Shown in pieces: positions 26,797 through 37,400 of a stretch of DNA of 64,000 bases (positions are counted from its first letter, which is position 1; the number at the start of each line of letters is the position of its first letter). The DNA lies in assembly GCF_020381325.1 (NCBI RefSeq), contig NZ_JAGSPI010000013.1:1-64000 (forward strand). Direction: 5' to 3'. The notes below the pieces were generated by a model, which was not told where the DNA came from, made no database searches, and saw only the letters and a program-made list of their open reading frames with translations. The DNA comes from Providencia vermicola (GTDB lineage: Bacteria > Pseudomonadota > Gammaproteobacteria > Enterobacterales > Enterobacteriaceae). The translations under genes and the position numbers were made by a program.

Positions 26797-27975
26797 ATGT
26801 TAGATAACGCGTTTGTGGCTTTTTTGAAATCATCCTTAACGATCAGGATAGTACTTTCTATTTTGATTATTATTGATGGCTCGATGATTTTAAAACCTGT
26901 TTTAAGTGCTTATACGGACTACATTGACTGGCGTGAAAATGGTTTTACCGAGTGGTTGAAATCATTAGGGTTTATGAAATTATTGGATATTCCTCGTTTT
27001 TTACTTGGCATTTCACTCATTTTCCTTTCCTTCTTTATGTTAAATGGCGCACGTATCGCGTGGATTTTTTCTCTATTTTTATTAGGGATCATTTCATTTG
27101 TTGATTTACGATTAGCACAAGAAAATATTCACCAAGGTTATTTTTCTTTGGCTTTATTTGTTGCATTGGGGTTATTTTGGAAGCTTTACCATCATCACAG
27201 CTTAACCAGTGCGGGGTTTGTGGCAATTACCTGTATTATTTCATTATTGTTATACTCCATTTTCGGTACTCTCTATATTGGTAATGAGTTCCTACCTGTC
27301 GTGAAAGATGGTACAACGGCCTTCTATTTCGCGCTGGTGTGCATGACGACAGTTGGGTTTGGCGACATTGTGCCCGTAACGTTAGATGCGCGGGTATTTA
27401 CCGTGACTGTCATTATTCTAGGTATTACCATTTTCACCACTTCAGTCGTGTATGTTGTTGGCGTATTGGCAAAAGGCACAAAAGAAATTGTGCGTAAGAG
27501 GTTTTCATATATGAAAAATCATTATGTGGTGATTGGTAGTACGCCAATGGCGGTCAATGTGTACCAAGGATTAAAAAAACGCGAGCTACCTGTAGCCGTT
27601 ATTTGTCAAGAGAATCACCGCAGCCATTACCCTGAAAAAGATAATATTGTCACAGGTGATCCAACCAGTTCTGAGTTACTTGCTGCTGCCAATGTCAAAC
27701 ATGCAAAGTGTGTGTTGATCATGACTGACAGTGACTCACTTAGTACATTTGCTTTGTTAGGTGTAAGGGAGTTAGCGGGCAGCGATAGCACAGTAAAAAC
27801 TGTTGTATTGATCAATCAAGAAAGCAATATGGATAAAATCCGTTTGCTTAAACCCGACATGTTATTTTCTCTATCCACTTTAGGCTCTGAAGTTTTGATG
27901 CAAGTGCTTTGCGGTGAAGCAATATCGAGTGACTCCATCAGTGATATGCTGTTGAACAAAATTGCCAAATCTTAG
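26797..27975 (+). CDS. kch: Voltage-gated-type potassium channel with RCK domain
   Basis: 392 residues (E. coli Kch about 417). Several N-terminal helices are followed by a pore helix and the K+ selectivity filter in MTTVGFGDIVPV (TVGFG, about residue 190). A final helix leads to a cytosolic TrkA-N/RCK Rossmann domain (YVVIGSTPMAVNVYQGLKKR, about 246 on; GS in place of the usual G-x-G-x-x-G) that should bind ligand to gate the channel. It lies 24 bases before ccmA on the same strand. Confidence 0.88.
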   Translation: MLDNAFVAFLKSSLTIRIVLSILIIIDGSMILKPVLSAYTDYIDWRENGFTEWLKSLGFMKLLDIPRFLLGISLIFLSFFMLNGARIAWIFSLFLLGIISFVDLRLAQENIHQGYFSLALFVALGLFWKLYHHHSLTSAGFVAITCIISLLLYSIFGTLYIGNEFLPVVKDGTTAFYFALVCMTTVGFGDIVPVTLDARVFTVTVIILGITIFTTSVVYVVGVLAKGTKEIVRKRFSYMKNHYVVIGSTPMAVNVYQGLKKRELPVAVICQENHRSHYPEKDNIVTGDPTSSELLAAANVKHAKCVLIMTDSDSLSTFALLGVRELAGSDSTVKTVVLINQESNMDKIRLLKPDMLFSLSTLGSEVLMQVLCGEAISSDSISDMLLNKIAKS

Positions 27976-27999
27976 AATAAAAAACAGGAAATCAACGGC

Positions 28000-28617
28000 A
28001 TGCTAAGTGCACAACAAGTCAGTTGCCACCGTCAAAATCGCATTTTATTTCAACAGCTCGATTTTACCGTTCAACCGAGTGAAATTTTGCAGGTTGAAGG
28101 GCCTAATGGCGCGGGAAAAACCACGCTTTTACGAATGATGGCTGGGCTACTTAAGCCTGATGAGGGCGAGGTATGTTGGCAAAATCAACCGATTGACAAA
28201 CTAAAAGAAGAATTTACTCGCCATTTGCTGTATTTAGGCCACAAACCTGCTGTTAAATCGTTACTCACGCCGTATGAAAACCTCAAATTTTATCATCAAA
28301 TGCACCATAAAGGGCCTGAAGGGGATAGCATATGGCAGGCTTTAGAGGAAGTTTCGTTGATTGGCTTTGAAGATATTCCTGTGAATCAGCTTTCTGCGGG
28401 GCAGCAGCGCCGTGTGAACTTAGCACGCTTGTGGTTAAGTGAAGCACCATTGTGGATCCTAGACGAGCCTTTTACCGCAATTGATGTGGCAGGGGTTGAA
28501 CGGTTAACGAAGCGTTTTCATCAACATGCGAATCTTGGGGGGATTATTTTGTTTACCTCTCATCAGGCGATGTCAGGGCAATTTGGCTCATTAAAACTGA
28601 CAGGCGGGGCTGAATAA
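28000..28617 (+). CDS. ccmA: Heme exporter ATP-binding protein CcmA
   Basis: 205 residues (E. coli about 207). An ABC ATPase with Walker A GPNGAGKTT, signature LSAGQQRR and Walker B LWILDEPF. It is the ATPase of the CcmABCD complex that releases holo-CcmE in cytochrome c maturation. Its TGA overlaps the ccmB ATG (ATG within AATAATG). No ccmC-H genes follow. An ABC exporter with another substrate cannot be excluded given the missing partners. Confidence 0.85.
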   Translation: MLSAQQVSCHRQNRILFQQLDFTVQPSEILQVEGPNGAGKTTLLRMMAGLLKPDEGEVCWQNQPIDKLKEEFTRHLLYLGHKPAVKSLLTPYENLKFYHQMHHKGPEGDSIWQALEEVSLIGFEDIPVNQLSAGQQRRVNLARLWLSEAPLWILDEPFTAIDVAGVERLTKRFHQHANLGGIILFTSHQAMSGQFGSLKLTGGAE

Positions 28618-29282
28618 TGTTTTGGTTATTAATTAAACGAGAATTGAAAATTGCCTTTCGCAGTTTTTCTGAATTAGTTAACCCACTGTGGTTTTTCTTG
28701 ATTGTCATTACGCTTTTTCCGCTGAGTATCGGGCCAGAGCCACAGCTATTATCACGTATTTCTGTAGGGGTTTTTTGGGTTGCTGCAATTTTATCGTCTT
28801 TACTTTCTTTAGAGCGTTTATTTAAAGATGATTACCTTGATGGCTCCCTTGAGCAGTTATTGTTGGCGCCTCATCCCTTGTTTATCACTGTTTTTGCAAA
28901 AGTGATTGCACACTGGTTAGTGACGGGGTTACCGCTGATTTTATTGTCACCCATCGCTGCATTGATGTTGTCATTTAATAGCGATACCCTAATGGTATTA
29001 GCGGGAACATTACTACTGGGAACGCCTGTTTTAAGCTTTATTGGCGCGATAGGTGCAGCATTGACGGTGTCATTAAAAAAAGGCGGCGTGTTAGTTAGTT
29101 TGCTGGTATTGCCTTTATATATTCCCGTGTTGATTTATGCGACAGGTACCATGGAAGCGCACAGTTTCAAAATGCCATTAGATGGCTATTTTGCCATTCT
29201 CGCTGCATTATTTGCTGCAAGTATTACTTTCTCCCCTTTAGCGATTGCAGCAGCGTTGAAAATCAATATTAGCAATAGCTAA
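28617..29282 (+). CDS. ccmB: Heme exporter membrane protein CcmB
   Basis: 221 residues (E. coli about 220), so full length. Six membrane helices with FWLLIKRELKIAFRSFSELV at the N-terminus and FWVAAILSSLLSLERLFKDD near residue 58, both typical of CcmB. A hairpin terminator follows 22 bases after the stop, so the operon ends here instead of continuing into ccmC-ccmH as in E. coli. Confidence 0.88.
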   Translation: MFWLLIKRELKIAFRSFSELVNPLWFFLIVITLFPLSIGPEPQLLSRISVGVFWVAAILSSLLSLERLFKDDYLDGSLEQLLLAPHPLFITVFAKVIAHWLVTGLPLILLSPIAALMLSFNSDTLMVLAGTLLLGTPVLSFIGAIGAALTVSLKKGGVLVSLLVLPLYIPVLIYATGTMEAHSFKMPLDGYFAILAALFAASITFSPLAIAAALKINISNS

Positions 29283-29303
29283 AAATCACATCATTTATCT
29301 TTA

Positions 29304-29329
29304 AATAAGGGTGAATTATTGCCCTTATT
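29304..29329 (+). terminator. Terminator after ccmB
   Basis: The 8-bp arms aataaggg/cccttatt enclose a 10-nt loop, followed by a T-rich stretch. Confidence 0.75.
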
Positions 29330-29706
29330 GGCCTTTCTTAGTTATTTTCACTTGTTAAGCTTTAGTTCACAATAAAATCTAAATTAATAAGATAATTTTA
29401 CTCATTTTTTGGGTGAATATTAGTTATCTTTTGTTTTTTTAGCGTAATAGCATAGTGAAAATAATTTTTATGCCAAGCTAATAAGGTTTAGTAGTGAACT
29501 TAACGTCATTTTAAAAAGCGAGTTTTTCTATTGTTTTTTTAATGAAAAACTTTTTTACATTTTAATAATTCATTTAAATCAATTCATTAAATAAAACACT
29601 GCATGGTGTAATAAAAATGCAGTGGCTAGTCCGATTGTAATTTAAGTTAAGTTGTGTAAAGTTGCGTATATTGACTTAACTCAAATCATAGTGATTAATA
29701 AAAATA
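29330..29706 (+). promoter_or_regulatory. cdiBA upstream region
   Basis: About 380 bases of very AT-rich DNA without a gene, between the ccmB terminator and cdiB. Long A/T tracts are typical of H-NS-silenced promoters. ttgact near 29672 could be a -35 element; this is uncertain. Confidence 0.45.
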
Positions 29707-31416
29707 ATGTTTTTAAAGCGTAATTTTATCTATGGATCAATTTTATTTACCTTTTGTTTCCCTACCGTCGCAAAAGCCTCATTATTGAAGCCTGATAATA
29801 CAGATAACTTATTTAATCGGCAGACACAGCAGCAGCAAGCGCAACAGCAACAGTTTGAAGCGAAGGCACCTGATGTCAGCTTGCTTACACCTATTGCAAA
29901 AACACAATTGCAATTCCCTGAAGAAACCCCCTGTTTTGTGATTGGACAAGTTGAAATCACAGGGCAAGAAGGGTTACCTCATTGGGTTCCTGTACAACGT
30001 TTAGCCAATCAGGCGGTTGGGCATTGTATTGGTATTGATGGCATCAATCTTTTAATTACCGATGTACAGAATCGTTTGATCAGTCATGGCTGGATCACTT
30101 CACGAGTGTTGGTACCTGAACAAGATTTATCTACGGGCACACTTAAATTGGTTGTGCTACCTGGTAAGGTACAAAAAGTTCTCTTTACTGATAACTCATC
30201 CAAATACAGCACGTTATATACCGCGATGCCTGCGCATTCAGGAAATTTATTAGATTTGCGTGATATTGAGCAAGGCCTCGAAAATTTACAACGCTTACCA
30301 ACAGTACAAGCCTCAATGGAAATGATCCCTGGGGATGGGCCTGGTGAAACGCAAATTGTGATTAATCGGCAACAATCACGCTATTGGCATGCGAGCGCAT
30401 GGGCCGATAACACAGGGTCAAAAAGTACGGGTAAAAACCAAGCAGGTATCATGCTTGCCTTGGATAATCCTACCTCTCTGAGCGATCTTTTCTACATTAC
30501 TGCAACCCGTGACTTGAGCTTTTCAAGTAGCAAGGATACGACCAACTACAGTGCTCACTATTCTGTTCCTTTTGGTTATTGGCAATTTGCGACCACGGCG
30601 AGTGATTATGAATATACACAAACAATTGCTGGTATGAATGACGATATTCAATATCGTGGAAAAAGTAAGAGCTTAAACTTGCAGCTCAGTAATGTGTTAT
30701 ATCGTGATGCAATGGCAAAAACGACGGCAACGTACGATGTTAATTTACGTGAAACACGTAACTTTGTTCGTGATACTGAAATTGAAAACCAAAAGCGACG
30801 TACTACCTCTTGGAAACTGGGGCTCAACCATCGCCAATATATCGGGCAGTCAACGATTACTGCTGGCGCAAGCTATCAACATGGAACGCGTTGGTTTGGT
30901 GCGATGCCTGCTTTTGAAGAAACTAACGATCCCAATTCAAGGGAATATGCCACCGCACTGGCAAAAGTGATGCAATTTTCAGCCTCCGCAAGTATTCCTT
31001 TTCGTGTTTCAGACCAGCAACTGCGTTTTGAAACTCAATATTTACGCCAAATTAGTGACAGACAGCTAACTCCTCAAGATCAATTCAGTATCGGTAACCG
31101 CTGGACGGTTCGCGGCTTTGATGGGGAACGAACTCTCAGTGCAGACCAAGGGTGGACGCTAAGAAATACCCTTTCATGGGTAACACCGATCCCGAACCAA
31201 GAGCTCTATCTTGGGGCTGACTATGGGGAAATTGGCGGGCACGGTACATACCGTAATCTTGGCAATCACCTAGCGGGGGGCGCGATTGGTCTGAGGGGCG
31301 CAATTAGTGCGGCTAACCTCAGCTACGACCTCTCTATTGGTACGCCATTCTCTAAACCTGACGGATTTAAAACGGATCCAGCGACGTTTGCATTTTCTGT
31401 TAATTGGAATTATTAA
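29707..31416 (+). CDS. cdiB: CdiB/ShlB-type two-partner secretion transporter
   Basis: 569 residues. Signal peptide 1-24 (FCFPTVAKA cleavage region), a glutamine-rich stretch (about 37-50), POTRA domain 1 (FVIGQVEITGQEG, about 77-89 on), POTRA 2 to about 215, then a 16-strand barrel. WTVRGFDGERT carries the conserved RGF of the loop-6 plug. It is an Omp85-family outer-membrane pore that recognises the TPS domain of CdiA and exports it. The cdiA start lies 12 bases after its stop, so the two are co-translated. Confidence 0.93.
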   Translation: MFLKRNFIYGSILFTFCFPTVAKASLLKPDNTDNLFNRQTQQQQAQQQQFEAKAPDVSLLTPIAKTQLQFPEETPCFVIGQVEITGQEGLPHWVPVQRLANQAVGHCIGIDGINLLITDVQNRLISHGWITSRVLVPEQDLSTGTLKLVVLPGKVQKVLFTDNSSKYSTLYTAMPAHSGNLLDLRDIEQGLENLQRLPTVQASMEMIPGDGPGETQIVINRQQSRYWHASAWADNTGSKSTGKNQAGIMLALDNPTSLSDLFYITATRDLSFSSSKDTTNYSAHYSVPFGYWQFATTASDYEYTQTIAGMNDDIQYRGKSKSLNLQLSNVLYRDAMAKTTATYDVNLRETRNFVRDTEIENQKRRTTSWKLGLNHRQYIGQSTITAGASYQHGTRWFGAMPAFEETNDPNSREYATALAKVMQFSASASIPFRVSDQQLRFETQYLRQISDRQLTPQDQFSIGNRWTVRGFDGERTLSADQGWTLRNTLSWVTPIPNQELYLGADYGEIGGHGTYRNLGNHLAGGAIGLRGAISAANLSYDLSIGTPFSKPDGFKTDPATFAFSVNWNY

Positions 31417-31427
31417 GGTATTTTAGG

Positions 31428-34400
31428 ATGAATAAGTTATTTTACCGCTTAATTTTTAATGCAGCGCGCCAAATGGTGATGGTCGTTGCGGACATTACTC
31501 GCAGTCATCAAGCAGGGCCTGCGTGCCAAACAGAAAATCGCGTTGAAAAAACAGCAAATAGCCGAATTCGTTGGTCAATTAGACCCATTGTTACCAGTCT
31601 TTGGTTGACGTTAGGTATGGTGAGCATTAGCGCCTTTGCATCGAACATTAAAGCGGATGGTAGTGCGCCTGGCAATCAGCAACCGACGATTGTGAATACC
31701 CAAAATGGGTTACCTCAAGTGAATATTCAAGCGCCTAATCGTGATGGCGTTTCACGTAACCAATACAGCCAATTTGATGTTGATAACAAAGGGGCAATCC
31801 TGAATAACAGCCGCCACGACGTCAACACTCAACTGGGGGGAATGATCCAAGGTAATGAGTGGTTGGCAAAGGGTGAGGCGAAAATCATCTTAAATGAGGT
31901 CAATAGCCGCGATCCGAGTCAATTAAACGGTTTTATCGAAGTTGCAGGGAAAAAGGCCGATGTGATCATCGCTAATCCAGCAGGGATCACCTGTAATGGT
32001 TGTGGGTTTATCAATGCAGACAAAGCTTTGCTATCGGCAGGCAAAACTTTGATTGAAAATGGCAAAATCAAAGGGTTTGAAGTCGATAAAGGCAGTATCA
32101 ATATTGTCGGTAAGGGGTATAACGGTAATGGCACCAACTATACGGCGTTAATCGCCCGTTCAGTCAATATTAATGCCAAATTGCACGCTAAAGACTTAGC
32201 TATTACCACAGGGAAAAATACGGTTGCAGCGGATGGGAAAACCATTCTCAAAACGGATAATTCCACAACAGATGATAAACCTGAATTTGCTTTAGATGTT
32301 GCTGCATTGGGGGGGATGTACGCCAATACCATCAAAATGCGTGGAACAGAAAATGGCGTGGGTGTACGAAATGCAGGGCATATTGGGGCAGAAGCTGGGG
32401 ATATCACTTTGTCAGCGAATGGTAAAGTGGGGAACTCGGGGGTGATCACGGCAAGTCAAAACATTGCCATTGACAGCCAACAATCAATTCATAACCAAGG
32501 TACTGTTTTAGCTCAGCAAAATGTGAAGCTCAATGCAAAACAGGCAATTACCAATACCGATAAAGGCCAAATGGTTGCTGGACGTGATGCGGCCTTAAAT
32601 GCCGCACAAATCAACAGTGATAAAACAGCCTTGCTCGCTGCCGGGGTCGACAGCAAAGGAAAATTAACCACGGCGGGCTCTTTAACGGTTAAAGGTGATA
32701 AAAACGTTACACTTCAAGGTGATATTGTCGCTAAAGAATCGTTAACAGCGACAGGGAGTGAACTCGACCTTTCGTTCTCAAATACCCAAGCCCAAAACAT
32801 CACACTGACATCGACAATAAAAGATATTCGCACCAAAGAAGCGCATTTACAGGCAACGGATAAAGCCACATTAACGGCAAAAACAGGGATTGATAACCAA
32901 AAAGGGGAGATTGTTGCCAAAGACTTGTTGTTAGTTGCCCCTGAATTTATCCATAACCAACAAGGTAAATTGGTCCAAACAGGCAATTCGAAAAACGCAT
33001 TACAGACCCAACTGCTTGATAACCAAAGTGGGGAAATTAACCTTGCGGGTGATACCGCAATCACCACACAGCAGTTGAATAACCAGTCTGGGCAGCTATT
33101 AAGCCGTGATGGCAAAGTGGATATTCAAAGCCAAAATGTGAACAACCAGCAAGGCACAATTTTAGCCTCTGGCAAACAAGGGCTATCCATCAAAACAGAC
33201 AAGTTAGATGGACAAAAAGGGGAAATACTGACCAGTGGCGCCCTAAGCTTAGCTGGAAAATCCATGAATTTGGATAATGGGACAACTCAAGCTGAGCAAA
33301 TCACCTTAAAAGCCAATGCGCTCTCTCATCGCCAAGGAAATCTACTACAAACAGGCGATAAAGCCATGACTGTGGACGTTGCGACGACCTTGGATAACCA
33401 TGGGGGAAGTGTGTCATCTAAAGGTGACCTACGTATACAGACGGATAACCTTGATAATAGTGATGGTAAATTATTCACCAGTACTAACAAGCAGTTAGAG
33501 ATCACAGCAACCACAAAATTGAATAATACGCAGGGTGTGATTCAAACTGACAAATATTTGGCTATTAAAGCCAATCAGCTGGTGAATACACAAGGGAAAA
33601 TCAGCAGTTTATCGGGGGCTGCATTACTGACCGCAAACCAGTTGGATGGAAATAAAGGAACGATTTTTGCGCAAAAAGCCTTACGCGTTGAAAGTAAGGA
33701 TATCAATTTAAATCAAGGGTTTACACAAGCCAATCACATTGCCATTTTAGCTAATAATTTTTCTCATCAAGGGGCAACGTTACTGCAAGTAGGGGAAGGG
33801 AAAACGGAACTACGTATTCAAAATCATTTGGATAATCAGCGTGGGGAAATTTCCAGCAATGGGCAAATTGAGATTTCAGCCAATGCGTTGAATAACCAAG
33901 ACGGTAAAATTATTGCAGCGAAATTAGGGCAATTATCCCTAAATATTCAACAAGCATTGAATAATACTCAAGGCACATTATTAGGTAATCAAGGTATTAA
34001 ACTTGCAGCAAATCGTTTGATTAACCAATCAGGTCAACTCATTGCGAGCTTTGGAGATAACCAGCTAACACTTAAGCAGTTAGAGGGCGAGAAAGGCGAA
34101 ATACTTTCGAAAGGCAAACTGACTTTAACGGGAGATAATCTCAACCTTAATGACGCGATTACTCAAGCGGATAATATTCAGATAGACGGAAAAAACCTTT
34201 CTCATCAACGCGGGAAAATGCTGCAAACAGGCAGTGAAAAAGGCCAAATCAAGCTGACTCAAACCCTTGATAACCAAGCGGGTAATATCAGCAGCCAAGG
34301 TTCATTACATCTGGATATTAATAGGCTGAATAATCAACAAGGTACTGTCGTTGCCGCGAAAGTGGGGGCATTGTTTATTCATGCAAAAGACAGCGTAGAT

Positions 34401-37400
34401 AACACAACAGGAACGCTGTTTGCTGAACATGATTTCACATTGAACGCCCTGCAACTCACTAATGCGGATGGCAAGGTGATTAGCAAGCAAGGAGACATGT
34501 TCATTGTTGCTGAAAATGTACAAGGCCAGCGCGGGGAAATCGTTACGGACGGGGAACTTGTCCTACATGGGCAAGATATTGACCTTAGTGCAGGAAATAC
34601 ACAAGCCAATCATATCCAACTGACAGCGAAAAACCTAAACCATCAGCAAGGGACAATGACTCAACTTGGAGAGCAACAAGGTTCACTTCTCGTTTCTCAA
34701 CACCTAAATAACCAAGCGGGTAACATCAGTGGTAATGGCTCTTGGCAGATAACGGCAAATACGTTAGGAAACCAACAAGGCAAAATATTCAGCGCAAGAA
34801 TGGGGGCGTTAAACCTACAAATTCAACAGGTACTGGATAATACAAGCGGCACCTTAACAGGACGCCAAGGGATATTTGTTGATGCTCAAGCGCTGATTAA
34901 CCGCACAGGTAAAGTGATTGCTAGCATGGGGGATATTACCTTAAACAGCCAATCTCTTGATGGTGATAAAGGCGAGCTACTAGCTGCAAATACCTTGAAT
35001 ATTCAAGGTGAAAAGCTGTCATTAAACCAAGGGATTACTCAGGCAGATCAGGTTTTTCTCACGGCAAATACCCTTGAGCACCAAAATGGCAAATTATTAC
35101 AAACAGGTGATAAAGCAGGGAAAATCACGCTGCAAGGGCGGTTAAACAACCAAGCAGGTGAAATTGGCAGTAATGGCAATTTTGCGATCGCAGCGGATTC
35201 CCTTGATAACCAAGATGGCCAGATTTTAACAGCAAATAATGGTCACTTATCTATTGATGTAAAAAATGAGTTAGTTAACCAAAATGGTGCTTTGGTCGGT
35301 GAAAATGGCCTGAAAATCACAGCGAGTGAATTGAATAACCAGCAGGGTAAGGTTGTCGCCCGCCATGGGAATAGCACCTTAGATATTGTGGGTCATATCA
35401 ATAACCAAGCGGGACTCATTGCGGCAGAGCAAGTATTGCAGATGCGTAACCAAGCACTGCAAAACCAGCAAGGGTACATTCAGGCCAATAGCATCAATAT
35501 CAATACCCAAAACCAGTTATTTGATAACACACAAGGGGTATTGTTAGCGCAACAAAAACTCACATTAAACAGCGGTAAAATTGAAAACCAGCAAGGCACC
35601 ATTCAGTCAGGCAGTGACATGCTGATTGATACCCATGGTGAGCAATTACACAATACACAAAGTGATGATAATAAAGGTATTTATGCCCAGGGCGGGCTAG
35701 CGTTAACCACAGGGGAGCTCGATAACGAAAAAGGCCGTATTGTGGCAAAAGGCGAGTTAGCGCTTAATAGCCAAGCGTTAATTAACCAGCAAGGTTTGAT
35801 TGGCAGTCAATCTGCTATCTCGATGAAAACTCAACAGTTGGATAACTCTGAAGGTACGATTAAGGGGCAATCTATCGACCTTGATACCCAAGGCCAACGT
35901 TTAACCAACACCGCAAAAACAGATGAGCAAGGGATTTTTGCTAGTCAAAAACTCGCATTAACGGTTGGCGAGCTGATTAACCAACAAGGTCATATTCAAG
36001 CGGGTGATATCAAGATAGACACACAGAAAAACCGTGTCGATAACTCCCAAGGGGAAATTTTAGCTAGCCATGTGTTAAGCCTGAACAGTGGGGAGTTTGA
36101 TAACCAGCAAGGGCGGGTTCAAGCCGGCTTGCTGCTAGCCTTAGATACTCATGGGCAGCTTCTTAACAATAATAACACTCAAAAAAGTGGTGGGTTGCTA
36201 AGCGGTGGAGGCCTCACTCTCAACAGTGGCAAATTAACGAACCAGCAAGGGCAAATCCAAAGTGCTGGGAAAAGTGTATTAACCACTCAGGCCTTGGATA
36301 ATCAGCAAGGACGAATTTATTCAGGTGACTTATTGGGTATCAATACTCAGAAAAACGATGTATTGAATCAAGGCGGTGTGTTGGCGAGTGAAGGAAAACT
36401 CACCCTAACAGCCAATGATCTGAAGAATCAACAAGGGTTCGTGCAAGGTAAAGAAGGCTTAAATGTTGATGTTAATCATATCGATAACCAAAAAGGCACA
36501 CTCTTAAGCCAATCTTCAGCGAAAATTACGGCCTCTTCCCTGAATAACCGTGAAGGAACATTGCAATCACAGGGAAATAGCCACCTGACGATTATGCAAG
36601 GTCTTGATAACCAACAAGGGCAAATTTTATCAGGGGCAGATTTACAGGTTGCTAGCCAATACCTGAATAACACCAAAGGCACTCTTCAAGGGTTAAATAA
36701 CGTTGAATTGGTTTTAGCACAACAGCTTGATAACCAACAAGGCTGGATTAAAGCTAATAGTAACCTGAATATCACCGCAAAGGATATTGATAACCAAAAT
36801 ACAGCCCAAGCAGGCCAAGGTATTGAAGGGCAAAATGTCACGCTAAAAGCGACAGAATTGAATAACCAACGTGGCGCAGTACGTGCAGGGCAAGCTATTC
36901 AGGCAAATATCGCTCAATCCTTAAATAATAACCAAGGCATGGTATCCGCAGGGTCAGATTTGACCATTACGGATAATGTGAAAGGAAAAGCCTTAACGCT
37001 GACAAACCAGCAAGGGGTCATCGTTAGCAATGGTTCTGCGAGTGTATCAGCGAACACATTAACAGGCGAAGGGAAACTTATTGCCCAAAAAGCACTGACA
37101 TTCGTTATTAATCAAGCATTTGAAAATCATGGGCGTATTCAGGCGGGCGAACGCTTAACCGCTAATTTTGCCCAAGGTTTCACAAATTATGGGCTAATAT
37201 CTAGCCTTGGTGAGCTTGCTTTAAGCACGACAGCTGTCATTAATCAGCTATCTGGGGAAATTAGTGGGCAAAATACGCGAATCAAGGCCAGTGGCAACAT
37301 CCTCAATACTGGGCTAATTGATGGTACCTTGACCCACATAGTTGCAAAAAATCTAGATAACGTAGGCACTGGGCGTATTTATGGCGATTTCTTATCAATA

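Noticed and set aside
28000-28617. CcmA as a drug-type ABC ATPase
   Set aside because: The overlap with a clear CcmB and the length fit CcmA, although missing partners keep some doubt.
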